A stretch of DNA of 64,000 nt, from the NCBI RefSeq assembly GCF_014650995.1, contig NZ_BMWA01000008.1:1-64000 (forward strand), written 5' to 3'. The notes beneath the pieces were generated by a model. It was not told the origin of the DNA. It was given only the letters and a program-made list of their open reading frames with translations, and made no database searches. The position numbers were made by a program, and so were the translations under genes. Each line of letters starts with the position of its first letter. The first letter of the stretch is position 1. This document shows positions 37,075 to 46,413 of this stretch, piece by piece. Origin of the DNA: Streptomyces viridiviolaceus. Lineage in GTDB: Bacteria; Actinomycetota; Actinomycetes; Streptomycetales; Streptomycetaceae.

Positions 37075-39734
37075 CGCAGCCTTCCGACGCGCCCCGGCGC
37101 GCGGCCTCCCTCGCCCCGGCGGCGACCCACGATGCCACCGCCACCGCCACCGCCGCCGCCACCGGCCCCGTCGGCCGGACGCCCCGTGTACGGGCGGCCG
37201 TGCACGCCGCCTCGGGGCATCGGCTCGGTGCCGCCCGGCCCCGGCAGGAGGGACCCGCGGACCTGCGGCTCGTGCCGCCCGCGCTCGCTGCCTGGGCGAC
37301 GGCGGCCCTCGTGCCGGCCGTGCCGCACGGATGGGCCGTCGGTGCCGTGGCCGTCTGTCTCGCGGTGGCGGGCGTACTGCTGACGGCGCGTCGGGGCACG
37401 AGACAGGGACGGCTCCGGGCGTCGGCCGCCGCCGTACTGCTCTGCGTCGCCGCGTCCGCCGCCTCGGCCGCACTGCACGGGGCGGACCTGCACCGCGGTC
37501 CCGTGCCGGAACTGGCGCGGCGGTACGCCACCTTCACCGCCGAGGTGGAGGTCACCGCCGACCCACGCCTCGCCCGGCCCCGCGTCCGGGGAGACCGCGC
37601 CGCGCCGCCCGCGGTGCTCGTCGAAGCCGACGTACGGCGAGTGGTGCGGGTGGGCGGAACGGCGGTGGAGACACGCGCGCCGGCGCTGCTGATCGTCGAC
37701 GTGGGTGCCGGGGCGGCGGTGCGGCACCCGGCGGGCGGCTCGGACGCCTCGCGGGTCGCCGGCGGCGGGCCGGGCGCCTCGCGGTGGCTGGGGCTGCTGC
37801 CGACCACGCGGCTGCGCGTCACCGCGCGGTCGGCGCCCTCCTTGGCGGACGGGGACCGGGTCGCCGCCGTGCTGCGCGTGCGGGGCGGAGCCGCCCCGGA
37901 GGTGGTGGCCGGGCCGTCGGGCCCGCAGCGGCTGGCGGGGCGCATGCGCGCCGGCCTGCGGGAGGCCACCGGCGGTCTGTCCGCGGACGCGCGGGCACTG
38001 CTGCCGGGGCTGGTCGTCGGGGACACCTCGCGGATCACGCCGGAGCTGGACGAAGCCTTCAAGGAGACCGACCTGGCGCACACGCTGGCCGTGTCCGGGG
38101 CCAACTTCACGATCCTGCTGGCCCTGCTGCTCGGGCCGCCCGGGCTGGCCCAGTACAGCGAGCGCCGGGGACTGGCGCCCCGCCTCGGCATCTCCCTGCG
38201 GACGACCGCGCTGCTCGGCGGGGCGCTCGCCCTGGGATTCGTCGTCGTGTGCCGACCGGACCCCAGTGTGCTGCGGGCCGCCGCCTGCGGGGCCGTCGCC
38301 CTGCTCGCCCTCGCCACCGGGCGGCGCAGATCCCTGATCCCGGCGCTGGCGACGGCGGTGCTGCTGCTGGTGCTGTACGACCCGCGGCTGGCCCGCAGTT
38401 ACGGCTTCCTCCTCTCCGTGCTGGCCACCGGCGCCCTGCTCACCCTCGCGCCCCGGTGGAGCACGGCGCTGCGCCGGCGCCGGGTACCGCCCCGGCTCGC
38501 CGAGGCACTGGCCGCCGCTGCCGCCGCGCAGGCCCTGTGCGCGCCGGTGGTCGTCGTGCTGTCGGCCCGGGTGAGCCTGGTGGCGGTGCCGTGCAACCTG
38601 CTCGCGGAGTTCGCCGTCGCGCCGGCGACCGTGCTGGGCTTCGGGGCGCTGGCCACGGCGCCGGTGGCGATGCCGGTGGCCAAAGGGTTCGCCTGGTGCG
38701 CGAGTTGGCCCGCCGAGTGGCTCGCGGGGATCGCCCGCACCGGGGCGGCGCTGCCCGGCGCGGGGGTGGACTGGCCGGGCAGCTGGACCGGGGCCGCGCT
38801 GCTCGCCCTCGTCACGGTGGGCGTGCTGCTCGTCGGCCGACGGCTGCTGCGGCACCCCTGGTGGTGCGGCCTCTACGCGGTGCTGCTGGCGCTCGCGGTG
38901 GTGCAGCCACCGCCGCTGGCCAGGGTGATCACGGGGTGGCCGCCGCCGGGCTGGCGGCTGGTGATGTGTGACGTGGGGCAGGGCGACGCCATGGTGCTCG
39001 CGGCCGGCCCGGGTACGGGCGTGGTCGTGGACGCCGGACCCGATCCGACGCTCGTCGACCGCTGTCTGCGCGACCTCGGCATCACCCGCGTCCCCCTCGT
39101 CGTACTGACCCATTTCCACGCCGACCACGTGGCGGGACTGCCGGGGGTGCTGAGGGGACGTTCGGTGGGTGCGATCGAGACGACCGGGCTCCAGGAGCCG
39201 GTGGACCAGGCGGAGTCGGTGCGCGCCCTGGCGGCGGCACGGCACATCCCCGTGCGGCACGCCCTCGCCGGCGAACAGCGGCGGGCCGGTGCGCTGTCCT
39301 GGCAGGTGGTGTGGCCGCCGGCCGGTCCGCCGCGGAGCCGGTGGCCGGGTCCGGTGCCGGGCGGGGAAGGGGCCAACGACGCCAGCGTCACCCTGCTGGT
39401 CCGCACGGCCGGGCTGCGCCTGCTGCTGCTCGGGGACCTCGAACCACCGGCCCAGCGGGAGCTGGCGAGATCCCCGGCGGCAGCGGAGCTGGCAGGGGTG
39501 GACGTGCTCAAAGTGGCCCACCACGGCTCCGCCCACCAGGACCCCGGACTGCTGCGGAGGGCGGCTCCGCGGCTGGCGCTGATCTCCTGCGGCGAGGACA
39601 ACCCGTACGGGCATCCCGCGCCCGGCACGCTCGCGGCGCTGCACGCCCACGGCGCGGCGGTGCTGCGGACGGACCGGGACGGGGCCCTGGCGGTCGCGGG
39701 TACGGGCGAGGAGCTGCGGGTGGCGGGAGACTGA
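37071..39734 (+). CDS. comEC: ComEC/Rec2-like DNA-uptake channel protein with MBL nuclease domain
   Basis: This 887-residue protein has a Thr/Ala repeat near the N-terminus and membrane helices at about 70-130. An OB-like soluble part (about 145-290) precedes the competence domain, whose many helices span about 320-620 (LAHTLAVSGANFTILLALLL). A metallo-beta-lactamase domain (about 630-885) has THFHADHVAGLPG, a later HHGSAHQD and a DVGQGDA strand. The family forms the single-strand DNA channel and its nuclease. Start ATG overlaps the comEA stop. Confidence 0.9.
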   Translation: MTQPSDAPRRAASLAPAATHDATATATAAATGPVGRTPRVRAAVHAASGHRLGAARPRQEGPADLRLVPPALAAWATAALVPAVPHGWAVGAVAVCLAVAGVLLTARRGTRQGRLRASAAAVLLCVAASAASAALHGADLHRGPVPELARRYATFTAEVEVTADPRLARPRVRGDRAAPPAVLVEADVRRVVRVGGTAVETRAPALLIVDVGAGAAVRHPAGGSDASRVAGGGPGASRWLGLLPTTRLRVTARSAPSLADGDRVAAVLRVRGGAAPEVVAGPSGPQRLAGRMRAGLREATGGLSADARALLPGLVVGDTSRITPELDEAFKETDLAHTLAVSGANFTILLALLLGPPGLAQYSERRGLAPRLGISLRTTALLGGALALGFVVVCRPDPSVLRAAACGAVALLALATGRRRSLIPALATAVLLLVLYDPRLARSYGFLLSVLATGALLTLAPRWSTALRRRRVPPRLAEALAAAAAAQALCAPVVVVLSARVSLVAVPCNLLAEFAVAPATVLGFGALATAPVAMPVAKGFAWCASWPAEWLAGIARTGAALPGAGVDWPGSWTGAALLALVTVGVLLVGRRLLRHPWWCGLYAVLLALAVVQPPPLARVITGWPPPGWRLVMCDVGQGDAMVLAAGPGTGVVVDAGPDPTLVDRCLRDLGITRVPLVVLTHFHADHVAGLPGVLRGRSVGAIETTGLQEPVDQAESVRALAAARHIPVRHALAGEQRRAGALSWQVVWPPAGPPRSRWPGPVPGGEGANDASVTLLVRTAGLRLLLLGDLEPPAQRELARSPAAAELAGVDVLKVAHHGSAHQDPGLLRRAAPRLALISCGEDNPYGHPAPGTLAALHAHGAAVLRTDRDGALAVAGTGEELRVAGD

Positions 39735-39738
39735 GCCC

Positions 39739-40608
39739 ATGAAACCCGCACAGGTTGATGCCTATCTCCGCCGTCTGGGAGCCGAGTACCCGGCGTGGCC
39801 CACCGTCGACGTCCTGCGCGAGCTGCACCTGCGCCATCTGCGGACCGTCCCGTTCGAGAACCTGTCCGTCCATCTGGGCGAGGAGATCGTGCTGGAGGAG
39901 ACGCGGCTGCTGGACAAGGTGGTGGGCGCGCGACGGGGCGGGTTCTGCTACGAACTCAACGGCGCCTTCGGAGCGTTGCTCACGGCTCTGGGCTACGAGG
40001 TCACGCTCCTCGCGGCCCGGGTGTACGGCGACGGGGGCCGGCTCGGCATCCCGTACGACCACATGGCGCTGCTGGTGCGGACGGTGGACGGGGGCGACTG
40101 GCTGGCCGACGTGGGCTTCGGGGCGCACAGCCACCTGCCGCTGGCATTCGGGGAACGGGGCGAGCAGGAGGACCGCGGGGGCGCGTTCCGGATCGTCGAG
40201 GCGGGTCCGGACGCGGCCGGGGTACGCGGCGGACACGACTCGGCACGGGCCGCGGACCTGGACGTACTGCGCGACGGGAAGCCCGTGTACCGGGTGGAGC
40301 TGCGCCCGCGGGTGCTCGGCGACTTCGTGGCCGGGGCGTGGTGGCACAGCACCTCCCCCCGGTCCCACTTCCTGCAGTCGCTGGTCTGTTCACGCCTCAC
40401 CGATGAGGGAGGACGGATCACCCTCAGCGGCCGCAGACTCACGCTGACGACCGTGGACGGGGAGCGGGAGGTGCGCGAGCTGGCGACGGACGAGGAGGTG
40501 CTCGCGGTGTACCGGGACCGCTTCGGCATCGGCCTGGACCGTGCACCGGCCGTGCGTAATCCCGACGCGTTCGGTCAATTCGGGCCACAGGGTGCTACTC
40601 ATGCGTAG
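39739..40608 (+). CDS. nat: Arylamine N-acetyltransferase
   Basis: This 289-residue NAT-family enzyme has the full Cys-His-Asp triad: Cys about 70 in RRGGFCYELNG, His about 108 in YDHMALLV and Asp about 124 in WLADVGFG. NATs move acetyl from acetyl-CoA to arylamines via the cysteine; in actinomycetes relatives also close amide rings in antibiotic synthesis. No such cluster is nearby. It starts 4 bases after comEC with only a weak ribosome site, so it is probably in that operon. An acidic/Gly-rich insert (about 135-175) is longer than I would expect. Confidence 0.92.
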   Translation: MKPAQVDAYLRRLGAEYPAWPTVDVLRELHLRHLRTVPFENLSVHLGEEIVLEETRLLDKVVGARRGGFCYELNGAFGALLTALGYEVTLLAARVYGDGGRLGIPYDHMALLVRTVDGGDWLADVGFGAHSHLPLAFGERGEQEDRGGAFRIVEAGPDAAGVRGGHDSARAADLDVLRDGKPVYRVELRPRVLGDFVAGAWWHSTSPRSHFLQSLVCSRLTDEGGRITLSGRRLTLTTVDGEREVRELATDEEVLAVYRDRFGIGLDRAPAVRNPDAFGQFGPQGATHA

Positions 40609-40666
40609 TCCCAGCACATGTGCCGGATTCCCGTGATGTGGGCCCGTGTTGCCTCGAAAGCCCCAA

Positions 40667-40687
40667 CGGTGATCGAATGCATCACCG
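40667..40687. promoter_or_regulatory. Inverted repeat upstream of yceI-family gene (candidate operator)
   Basis: CGGTGAT (40667-40673) and ATCACCG (40681-40687) are perfect complements around 7 bases, in the 117-base gap before the YceI-like gene. The size fits a dimeric regulator site. No regulator gene is adjacent. Confidence 0.4.
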
Positions 40688-40725
40688 GTAATGGGTGTTC
40701 TCACGTCGGGCAGAGGGTGTCGTAG

Positions 40726-41607
40726 ATGATCGGCCGCTGGCTGGAAAGCCGAACGAAGCGGATGCAACGGACGGGTCCTCTGGCGGCGGTGCAGACGCCG
40801 CCGGACGCGGGAGTGCTGAGCTGCCGGGTGCTCGATCCGGTCAACGAGCCGGTGAGGAACGCGGAGTTCGCGATCAGCGACACCATGGGGCGCAAGGTGG
40901 TCGGCGGCGGGACGGACCCCTTCGGGTCCTTCGTGGCCACGGTGCCGGCGGGCGAGTACCGGCTCGCGGTGTCCGCCGAGGGGTACACGCCCTACCGGGC
41001 GGCGGCCACCGTCACCGAGAACTCGCTCGCCTCGCTCGGCGACGTGACCTTGCAGGTGGCCCAGCCGCCGGAGCTGCCCGCCCCGGGCGACTGGGAGATC
41101 GAGCCGGCGCACTCCTCGATCGCCTTCACCGCGCGGCACATCGGACTGGCCCGGATCCACGGCCGCTTCAACTCCTTCGCGGGGGCGGTGCGGATCGCCG
41201 ACGAGATGGAACGGTCCGCGATGCACGTGGTGATCGACGCGGCGTCCATCGACACCAACGTGAGGATGCGCGACGACCACCTGCGGTCGGCGGACTTCCT
41301 GGACGTGCAGCGATTCCCGACCCTGGAGTTCTACAGCGACCGGTTCGTGCACCGCGGCGGCAACCGCTGGGCCGTCACCGGGGCGCTGTCGCTGCACGGT
41401 GTGACGCGCACGGTCACGCTCGACACCGAGTACCTCGGACTCGGCAACGGCATGGAGGGCGAGGTGCGGGCGGCCTGCCGGGCCACCACCGAACTCCACC
41501 GCGACGACTTCACGGTGAGCTGGCAGACCATGCTGGCCCGCGGTATCGCGGTGGTCGGACCGAGTATCCGGATCGGCCTCGACGTGCAGATCGTGCCCAA
41601 GGGCTGA
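40726..41607 (+). CDS. YceI-family protein with N-terminal carboxypeptidase-regulatory-like domain
   Basis: This 293-residue protein has an Ig-like carboxypeptidase-regulatory domain at about 25-105 (VLDPVNEPVRNAEFAISDT, PAGEYRLAVSAEGYTPY). A YceI lipocalin-like domain covers about 115-293 (WEIEPAHSSIAFTARHIGLA, RDDHLRSADFLDVQRFPTL, GALSLHGVTR). YceI proteins bind long isoprenoid-type lipids in a beta barrel. No signal peptide is seen, so it is probably cytoplasmic. GAGGG lies before the ATG. A candidate operator palindrome is upstream. Confidence 0.88.
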   Translation: MIGRWLESRTKRMQRTGPLAAVQTPPDAGVLSCRVLDPVNEPVRNAEFAISDTMGRKVVGGGTDPFGSFVATVPAGEYRLAVSAEGYTPYRAAATVTENSLASLGDVTLQVAQPPELPAPGDWEIEPAHSSIAFTARHIGLARIHGRFNSFAGAVRIADEMERSAMHVVIDAASIDTNVRMRDDHLRSADFLDVQRFPTLEFYSDRFVHRGGNRWAVTGALSLHGVTRTVTLDTEYLGLGNGMEGEVRAACRATTELHRDDFTVSWQTMLARGIAVVGPSIRIGLDVQIVPKG

Positions 41608-41649
41608 CCTGGCGGTCCGCTTCCCGCGCGGTGTCCGACAATGGCTCCC

Positions 41650-41895
41650 GTGAGTGACGTGAGACATGTGCTGGTGCTGCCCGACCGCGAGGCCGCGGAA
41701 GAGGTGGCTCAGGCGCTGGGCGAGCGGTTCGGCGTCGACGAGGAGCCGCGGCTCGTCCGGGACGCCCTGGCCGGCGAGGACGACGCCGAGGACGCCCAGT
41801 GGCTCGTCGTCCTGCGGGACGAGGGAGAACGGCTGGACCCGGGCGAGCTGGACGAGTTCGCGGCGGAGTGGGACGGCTGGCGCGAGGAGCCGTAG
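41650..41895 (+). CDS. Small acidic hypothetical protein (81 aa)
   Basis: The protein begins MSDVRHVLVLPDREAAEEVA and is strongly acidic, ending AAEWDGWREEP. It looks like a small alpha/beta fold (a beta strand, then helices). GTG 41650 lies 7 bases after GACAAT (41637-41642), which could be a -10 box for a leaderless mRNA; ATG 41641 is an alternative but overlaps that box. No function is recognised. It lies just before holA. Confidence 0.65.
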   Translation: MSDVRHVLVLPDREAAEEVAQALGERFGVDEEPRLVRDALAGEDDAEDAQWLVVLRDEGERLDPGELDEFAAEWDGWREEP

Positions 41896-41994
41896 CCGTC
41901 GTGCCCGCGGTGGCGGGGGAGCGCCCCGTGCGGCCGCGTGCGCGCTCCGCGCGGGCGGGACGCGTTGTCAGTGGCGCGTGCGATGCTTGTCGCG

Positions 41995-42984
41995 ATGGCC
42001 AGGAAGACTGCGAACGACGACCCTCTCGCCCCGGTGACCCTCGCCGTGGGCCAGGAGGACCTCCTGCTCGACCGTGCCGTGCAGGAAGTGGTGGCCGCCG
42101 CGAAGGCCGCCGACGCCGACACGGACGTACGCGACCTCACCCCGGACCAGCTGCAGCCCGGCACGCTCGCCGAGCTCACCAGCCCGTCGCTCTTCGCGGA
42201 GCGCAAAGTCGTGGTCGTACGCAATGCGCAGGACCTGTCCGCCGACACGGTCAAGGACGTGAAGGCCTACGTCGGAGCGCCCGCCGAGGAGATCACCCTC
42301 GTGCTCCTGCACGCGGGCGGAGCCAAGGGCAAGGGCCTGCTGGACGCCGCACGCAAGGCGGGGGCGCGGGAGGTGGCCTGCCCGAAGATGACCAAGCCCG
42401 CCGACCGGCTGGCCTTCGTCCGGGCGGAGTTCCGCACCACCGGGCGGTCGGCCACGCCGGAGGCGTGCCAGGCACTGGTCGACGCGATCGGCAGCGACCT
42501 GCGGGAGCTGGCGTCGGCGGTGTCCCAGCTGGTCGCGGACGTCGAGGGGACGATCGACGAGGCGGTCGTCGGGCGGTACTACACGGGACGTGCCGAGGCA
42601 TCCAGCTTCACGGTCGCCGACCGGGCGGTCGAGGGGCGGGCGGCGGAGGCGCTGGAGGCGCTGCGCTGGTCGTTGGCGACCGGGGTGGCGCCGGTGATGA
42701 TCACCAGCGCGCTGGCGCAGGGCGTGCGGGCGATCGGCAAGCTGTCGTCCGCGCGCGGTGGCCGTCCCGCCGACCTCGCCCGTGAGCTCGGCATGCCGCC
42801 CTGGAAGATCGACCGCGTGCGGCAGCAGATGCGCGGCTGGACACCCGACGGTGTCTCCGTGGCCCTGCGGGCGGTCGCCGAGGCGGACGCCGGAGTGAAG
42901 GGCGGGGGCGACGATCCCGAGTACGCCCTGGAGAAGGCGGTCGTGACCATCGCCAGGGCAGCGCGGTCGAGGGGACGGGGCTAG
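41995..42984 (+). CDS. holA: DNA polymerase III delta subunit
   Basis: This 329-residue protein loads the sliding clamp as part of the clamp-loader complex. Family features are the AAA-like N-terminal domain (VTLAVGQEDLLLDRAVQEVV, SLFAERKVVVVRNAQDLS), the central lid region (DLRELASAVSQLVAD) and the C-terminal helical collar (LARELGMPPWKIDRVRQQMR). As in other delta subunits there is no real P-loop. ATG 41995 (MARKTANDD) is chosen by family length; upstream in-frame starts at 41983 and 41938 add unrelated residues. The comEA-comEC...holA-rpsT-lepA order is common in bacteria. Confidence 0.92.
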   Translation: MARKTANDDPLAPVTLAVGQEDLLLDRAVQEVVAAAKAADADTDVRDLTPDQLQPGTLAELTSPSLFAERKVVVVRNAQDLSADTVKDVKAYVGAPAEEITLVLLHAGGAKGKGLLDAARKAGAREVACPKMTKPADRLAFVRAEFRTTGRSATPEACQALVDAIGSDLRELASAVSQLVADVEGTIDEAVVGRYYTGRAEASSFTVADRAVEGRAAEALEALRWSLATGVAPVMITSALAQGVRAIGKLSSARGGRPADLARELGMPPWKIDRVRQQMRGWTPDGVSVALRAVAEADAGVKGGGDDPEYALEKAVVTIARAARSRGRG

Positions 42985-43180
42985 GGGCGGGCCAGGGGCT
43001 GTCCGGCGCACTCCCGCCGTCCGCCCGTTCGGCGGGCCCACGGTGTCCGGTGCGTGCGCGACCGGACGGCGTCTGAGTGCCCCTGGCGGGGCCGGTGGGC
43101 CGTTCGCCGTGGCCGTGCGGGGGAGGAGAATCGGAAGTGTCAGCCGACATCGCCCACACGGCAGAAAGGTGGCGATCGGC

Positions 43181-43576
43181 ATGGTCGAGCACCCGCACGC
43201 AGCGCTCGTCCGCAAGGGCTACGAGGCCTTCTCGCGCGGGGACATGAACGCCCTGCGGGAGCTGATGGCGAAGGACGCCACGCACCATGTGCCCGGCAGT
43301 CATCCGCTGTCGGGCGACTACAAGGGCCAGGACGCGATCATCGCGATGTACGGGCGGCTCGCCGAGGAGACGAACGGCACGTTCCGCGTCGAGCTGAGCA
43401 GCATCGCCGTCGACGGCCGGGGTCACGCGGTCGGCGTGAGCCGGTTCACCGCCGAGCGGAACGGCATGCGTCTGGACCAGACCGGATGCATCGTCTTCCG
43501 GATCGTCGGGGACAAGGTCACGGACCTCGACGAGTGCGTGGAGGACATGGAAGCGAGCAACGGCTTCTGGTCGTAG
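43181..43576 (+). CDS. NTF2-like (SnoaL-type) protein
   Basis: This 131-residue protein has the cone-shaped alpha+beta fold of the NTF2/SnoaL superfamily. It has a helical start ALVRKGYEAFSRGDMNALRE, then HHVPGSHPLSGDYKGQDAI, and a strand-rich end IVFRIVGDKVTDLDECVED. Members are hydrolases, isomerases or small ligand binders. His and Asp in the pocket segment are present but the substrate is unknown. The start is ATG 43181 after AGAAAGG; longer in-frame extension upstream is low-complexity. Confidence 0.85.
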   Translation: MVEHPHAALVRKGYEAFSRGDMNALRELMAKDATHHVPGSHPLSGDYKGQDAIIAMYGRLAEETNGTFRVELSSIAVDGRGHAVGVSRFTAERNGMRLDQTGCIVFRIVGDKVTDLDECVEDMEASNGFWS

Positions 43577-43624
43577 GAGAACCGCACCCCGCCGGTTCCG
43601 CGCACCAGGTCGCGACAAGCCGAA

Positions 43625-43667
43625 GGTCCCGCCGCCCGACCCCGGGAAAGGGCGGGACGGCGGGACC
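43625..43667. terminator. Hairpin between convergent NTF2-like gene and rpsT
   Basis: GGTCCCGCCG (43625-43634) pairs with CGGCGGGACC (43658-43667), with further inner pairing. A second inverted repeat, GGATCCGCGC (43684-43693) with GCGCGGATCC (43716-43725), lies next to it. Together they probably end both transcripts. Confidence 0.65.
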
Positions 43668-43798
43668 CACGGATGAAGCTGCTGGATCCGCGCCCGCGTG
43701 GCGAACGCAGGCCGCGCGCGGATCCTCGGGTGCCGGTCGGGAGCGGATGAGAGAGGGCCCGCCCTGGGTCCTTCCGGCGGTCAGACCAGATAAAGGGT

Positions 43799-44065
43799 TC
43801 AGCCCTTGAGGGCGGCGACCTTCTGAGCCAGCGCCGACTTCTTGTTGGCGGCCTGGTTCTTGTGGATGACGCCCTTGGAGACGGCCTTGTCGAGCTGACG
43901 CGCGGCAGCGCGCTGGTACTCGGTGGCCTTCTCGACGTCGCCCGCGGCAGCGGCCTCACGAGCCTTGCGGATCGCGGTCTTCAGGGAGGACTTGACGGCC
44001 TTGTTGCGCAGCCGAGCCTTCTCGTTGGTCTTGATCCGCTTGATCTGGGACTTGATGTTCGCCAC
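43799..44065 (-). CDS. rpsT: 30S ribosomal protein S20
   Basis: This 88-residue basic, helical protein starts [20 protein letters not shown], the standard S20 N-terminus, and ends KVAALKG. S20 binds 16S rRNA early in 30S assembly. The start is GTG 44065 with AAAAGG 8 bases upstream. It is divergent from lepA and convergent with the NTF2-like gene. Confidence 0.97.
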   Translation of the reverse strand: MANIKSQIKRIKTNEKARLRNKAVKSSLKTAIRKAREAAAAGDVEKATEYQRAAARQLDKAVSKGVIHKNQAANKKSALAQKVAALKG

Positions 44066-44167
44066 GAATGAGCCTTTTCAGGTTCTGGCACAGGACCGCA
44101 CGGGACCCGTACCGATGATTTCTTGAAGACGTGCCTCGCGCTGAGAGGGCATGAGACACAGCCCCCC

Positions 44168-44197
44168 ACACTACCAGCGGCCCATTCAGTGGCCCAA
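44168..44197 (-). promoter_or_regulatory. Promoter of rpsT
   Basis: On the minus strand TTGGGC (44197-44192) and TAGTGT (44173-44168) are 18 bases apart. It leaves a leader of about 95 bases before the rpsT GTG. A stem-like GTGCCTCGCGCTGAGAGGGC stretch (44130-44150) lies in the leader and could hold autoregulation. Confidence 0.5.
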
Positions 44198-44295
44198 ACC
44201 CGTCCCAGGTCCCCGCCCGTGGGACCATGGAAGCTACGTGACGATCCGACCCGAGACCGCAGACACTGCGGACGCCTCAAGAATCAGGACCCTGC

Positions 44296-46164
44296 GTGCC
44301 CGCGACCCCTAGCCATGTGCCCGAGCCGAGCCGTACCGACCCGGCTCTGATCCGCAACTTCTGCATCATCGCGCACATCGACCACGGCAAGTCCACGCTC
44401 GCCGACCGGATGCTCCAGCTGACCGGTGTGGTCGAGCAGCGGCAGATGCGCGCCCAGTACCTCGACCGCATGGACATCGAGCGCGAGCGCGGCATCACGA
44501 TCAAGTCCCAGGCGGTGCGATTGCCGTGGGCCCCCACCCACGACAAGGGCAACACGCACATCCTCAACATGATCGACACCCCGGGGCACGTCGACTTCAC
44601 CTACGAGGTCTCGCGGTCGCTCGCCGCGTGCGAGGGGACCATCCTCCTCGTCGACGCCGCCCAGGGCATCGAGGCGCAGACCCTCGCCAACCTCTACCTG
44701 GCGATGGAGAACGACCTCACGATCATCCCCGTGCTGAACAAGATCGACCTGCCGGCCGCGCAGCCCGAGAAGTTCGCCGAGGAACTGGCCAACCTGGTCG
44801 GCTGCGAGCCGGACGACGTGCTCAAGGTCTCCGCGAAGACCGGCCTCGGCGTCGAGGACCTGCTCGACAAGGTCGTCGCCGAGATCCCGGCCCCGGTCGG
44901 CGTCAAGGACGCGCCCGCCCGCGCGATGATCTTCGACTCGGTCTACGACTCCTACCGCGGTGTCGTGACGTACGTCCGTGTCATCGACGGTCAGCTGAAC
45001 AAGCGCGAGCGCATCCGGATGATGTCCACCGGCGCCACGCACGAGCTGCTGGAGATCGGCACCAACTCGCCGGAGATGCTGCCCGCCGACGGTCTCGGCG
45101 TCGGCGAGGTGGGATACCTCATCACCGGTGTGAAGGACGTCCGCCAGTCCAAGGTCGGTGACACCGTCACCAGCCAGCAGAAGGGCGCCGAGGAGGCGCT
45201 CGGCGGGTACAAGGACCCCAAGCCCATGGTGTTCTCCGGGCTGTATCCGCTGGACGGCTCGGACTACCCCGAACTGCGCGAGGCGCTGGACAAGCTCCAG
45301 CTCAACGACGCCGCGCTGGTCTACGAGCCGGAGACCTCCGCCGCCCTCGGCTTCGGTTTCCGCGTCGGCTTCCTCGGCCTGCTGCACCTCGACGTGATCC
45401 GTGAGCGGCTGGAGCGTGAGTTCGGGCTCGACCTGATCGCCACCGCGCCCAACGTGGTCTACCGCGTGGTCATGGAGGACGGCTCCGAGCACACCGTCAC
45501 CAACCCGAGCGAGTTCCCCGAGGGCAAGATCAACGAGGTCTACGAGCCGGTCGTGCGCGCCACGATCCTCGCGCCGACCGAGTTCATCGGCTCGATCATG
45601 GAGCTGTGCCAGACCCGGCGCGGCACCCTGCTCGGCATGGACTACCTCTCCGAGGACCGGGTGGAGATCCGCTACACCCTCCCGCTCGCGGAGATCGTCT
45701 TCGACTTCTTCGACCAGCTGAAGTCCAAGACCCGCGGCTACGCCTCGCTGGACTACGAGCCCACCGGCGAGCAGACCTCCAGCCTGGTCAAGGTCGACAT
45801 CCTGCTGCACGGCGACAAGGTGGACGCCTTCTCGGCGATCACCCACAAGGACCAGGCGTACGCGTACGGCGTCCGGCTCGTCGCCAAGCTGAAGGAGCTC
45901 ATCCCGAGGCAGGCCTTCGAGGTGCCGGTCCAGGCCGCCATCGGTTCCCGGGTGATCGCCCGCGAGACCATCCGCGCCATCCGCAAGGACGTCCTCGCCA
46001 AGTGCTACGGCGGTGACATCTCCCGTAAGCGGAAGCTGCTGGAGAAGCAGAAGGAAGGCAAGAAGCGGATGAAGATGGTGGGTTCCGTGGAGGTTCCGCA
46101 GGAGGCCTTCATCGCCGTTCTCTCCAGTGATGACAGCGCGGGTTCGGGCAAGGGCAAGAAGTAA
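44296..46164 (+). CDS. lepA: Elongation factor 4 (LepA) GTPase
   Basis: This 622-residue translational GTPase acts on the ribosome during initiation and back-translocation. The G domain has [30 protein letters not shown] and NKIDLP. The unique C-terminal LepA domain runs from about 490 and includes [19 protein letters not shown] and [20 protein letters not shown]. It is full length, starting at GTG 44296. It is divergent from rpsT, with which it is commonly linked. Confidence 0.97.
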   Translation: MPATPSHVPEPSRTDPALIRNFCIIAHIDHGKSTLADRMLQLTGVVEQRQMRAQYLDRMDIERERGITIKSQAVRLPWAPTHDKGNTHILNMIDTPGHVDFTYEVSRSLAACEGTILLVDAAQGIEAQTLANLYLAMENDLTIIPVLNKIDLPAAQPEKFAEELANLVGCEPDDVLKVSAKTGLGVEDLLDKVVAEIPAPVGVKDAPARAMIFDSVYDSYRGVVTYVRVIDGQLNKRERIRMMSTGATHELLEIGTNSPEMLPADGLGVGEVGYLITGVKDVRQSKVGDTVTSQQKGAEEALGGYKDPKPMVFSGLYPLDGSDYPELREALDKLQLNDAALVYEPETSAALGFGFRVGFLGLLHLDVIRERLEREFGLDLIATAPNVVYRVVMEDGSEHTVTNPSEFPEGKINEVYEPVVRATILAPTEFIGSIMELCQTRRGTLLGMDYLSEDRVEIRYTLPLAEIVFDFFDQLKSKTRGYASLDYEPTGEQTSSLVKVDILLHGDKVDAFSAITHKDQAYAYGVRLVAKLKELIPRQAFEVPVQAAIGSRVIARETIRAIRKDVLAKCYGGDISRKRKLLEKQKEGKKRMKMVGSVEVPQEAFIAVLSSDDSAGSGKGKK

Positions 46165-46203
46165 TCGCGCACTGTCCCGCCCACACGCGGCAAAGCGGAC
46201 ACC

Positions 46204-46239
46204 AAGGGGCCCGTCGTACAAAAGTGCGGCGGGTCCCTT
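46204..46239 (+). terminator. Terminator of lepA
   Basis: AAGGGGCCCGTCG (46204-46216) pairs with CGGCGGGTCCCTT (46227-46239) with two G-T pairs around a 10-base loop, 40 bases after the lepA stop. Confidence 0.85.
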
Positions 46240-46330
46240 CGTGTGCACCCGGTCTCCCTTCGTAGGAAGTGACAGGGCGCGGAGTCTTACGCGCAGGCCG
46301 GTCGCCCTTTACTCTGATGCCTGCTCGATA

Positions 46331-46348
46331 GTTACTCGTGAGTTAAAC
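46331..46348. promoter_or_regulatory. Imperfect palindrome upstream of acyl-CoA synthetase (candidate operator)
   Basis: GTTACTCGTGAGTTAAAC has dyad symmetry (GTTACTC / GAGTTAAAC) in an AT-rich patch, near a TACTCT box (46310-46315). The position and shape fit a TetR-type operator for a fatty-acid gene. The regulator is not in the window. Confidence 0.45.
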
Positions 46349-46413
46349 AATCGCCCGAGAGTGAACCCAGCCGCACCTGAGCCAGCCGCACCGTCGCGGG
46401 CCCGGAGGATGTC

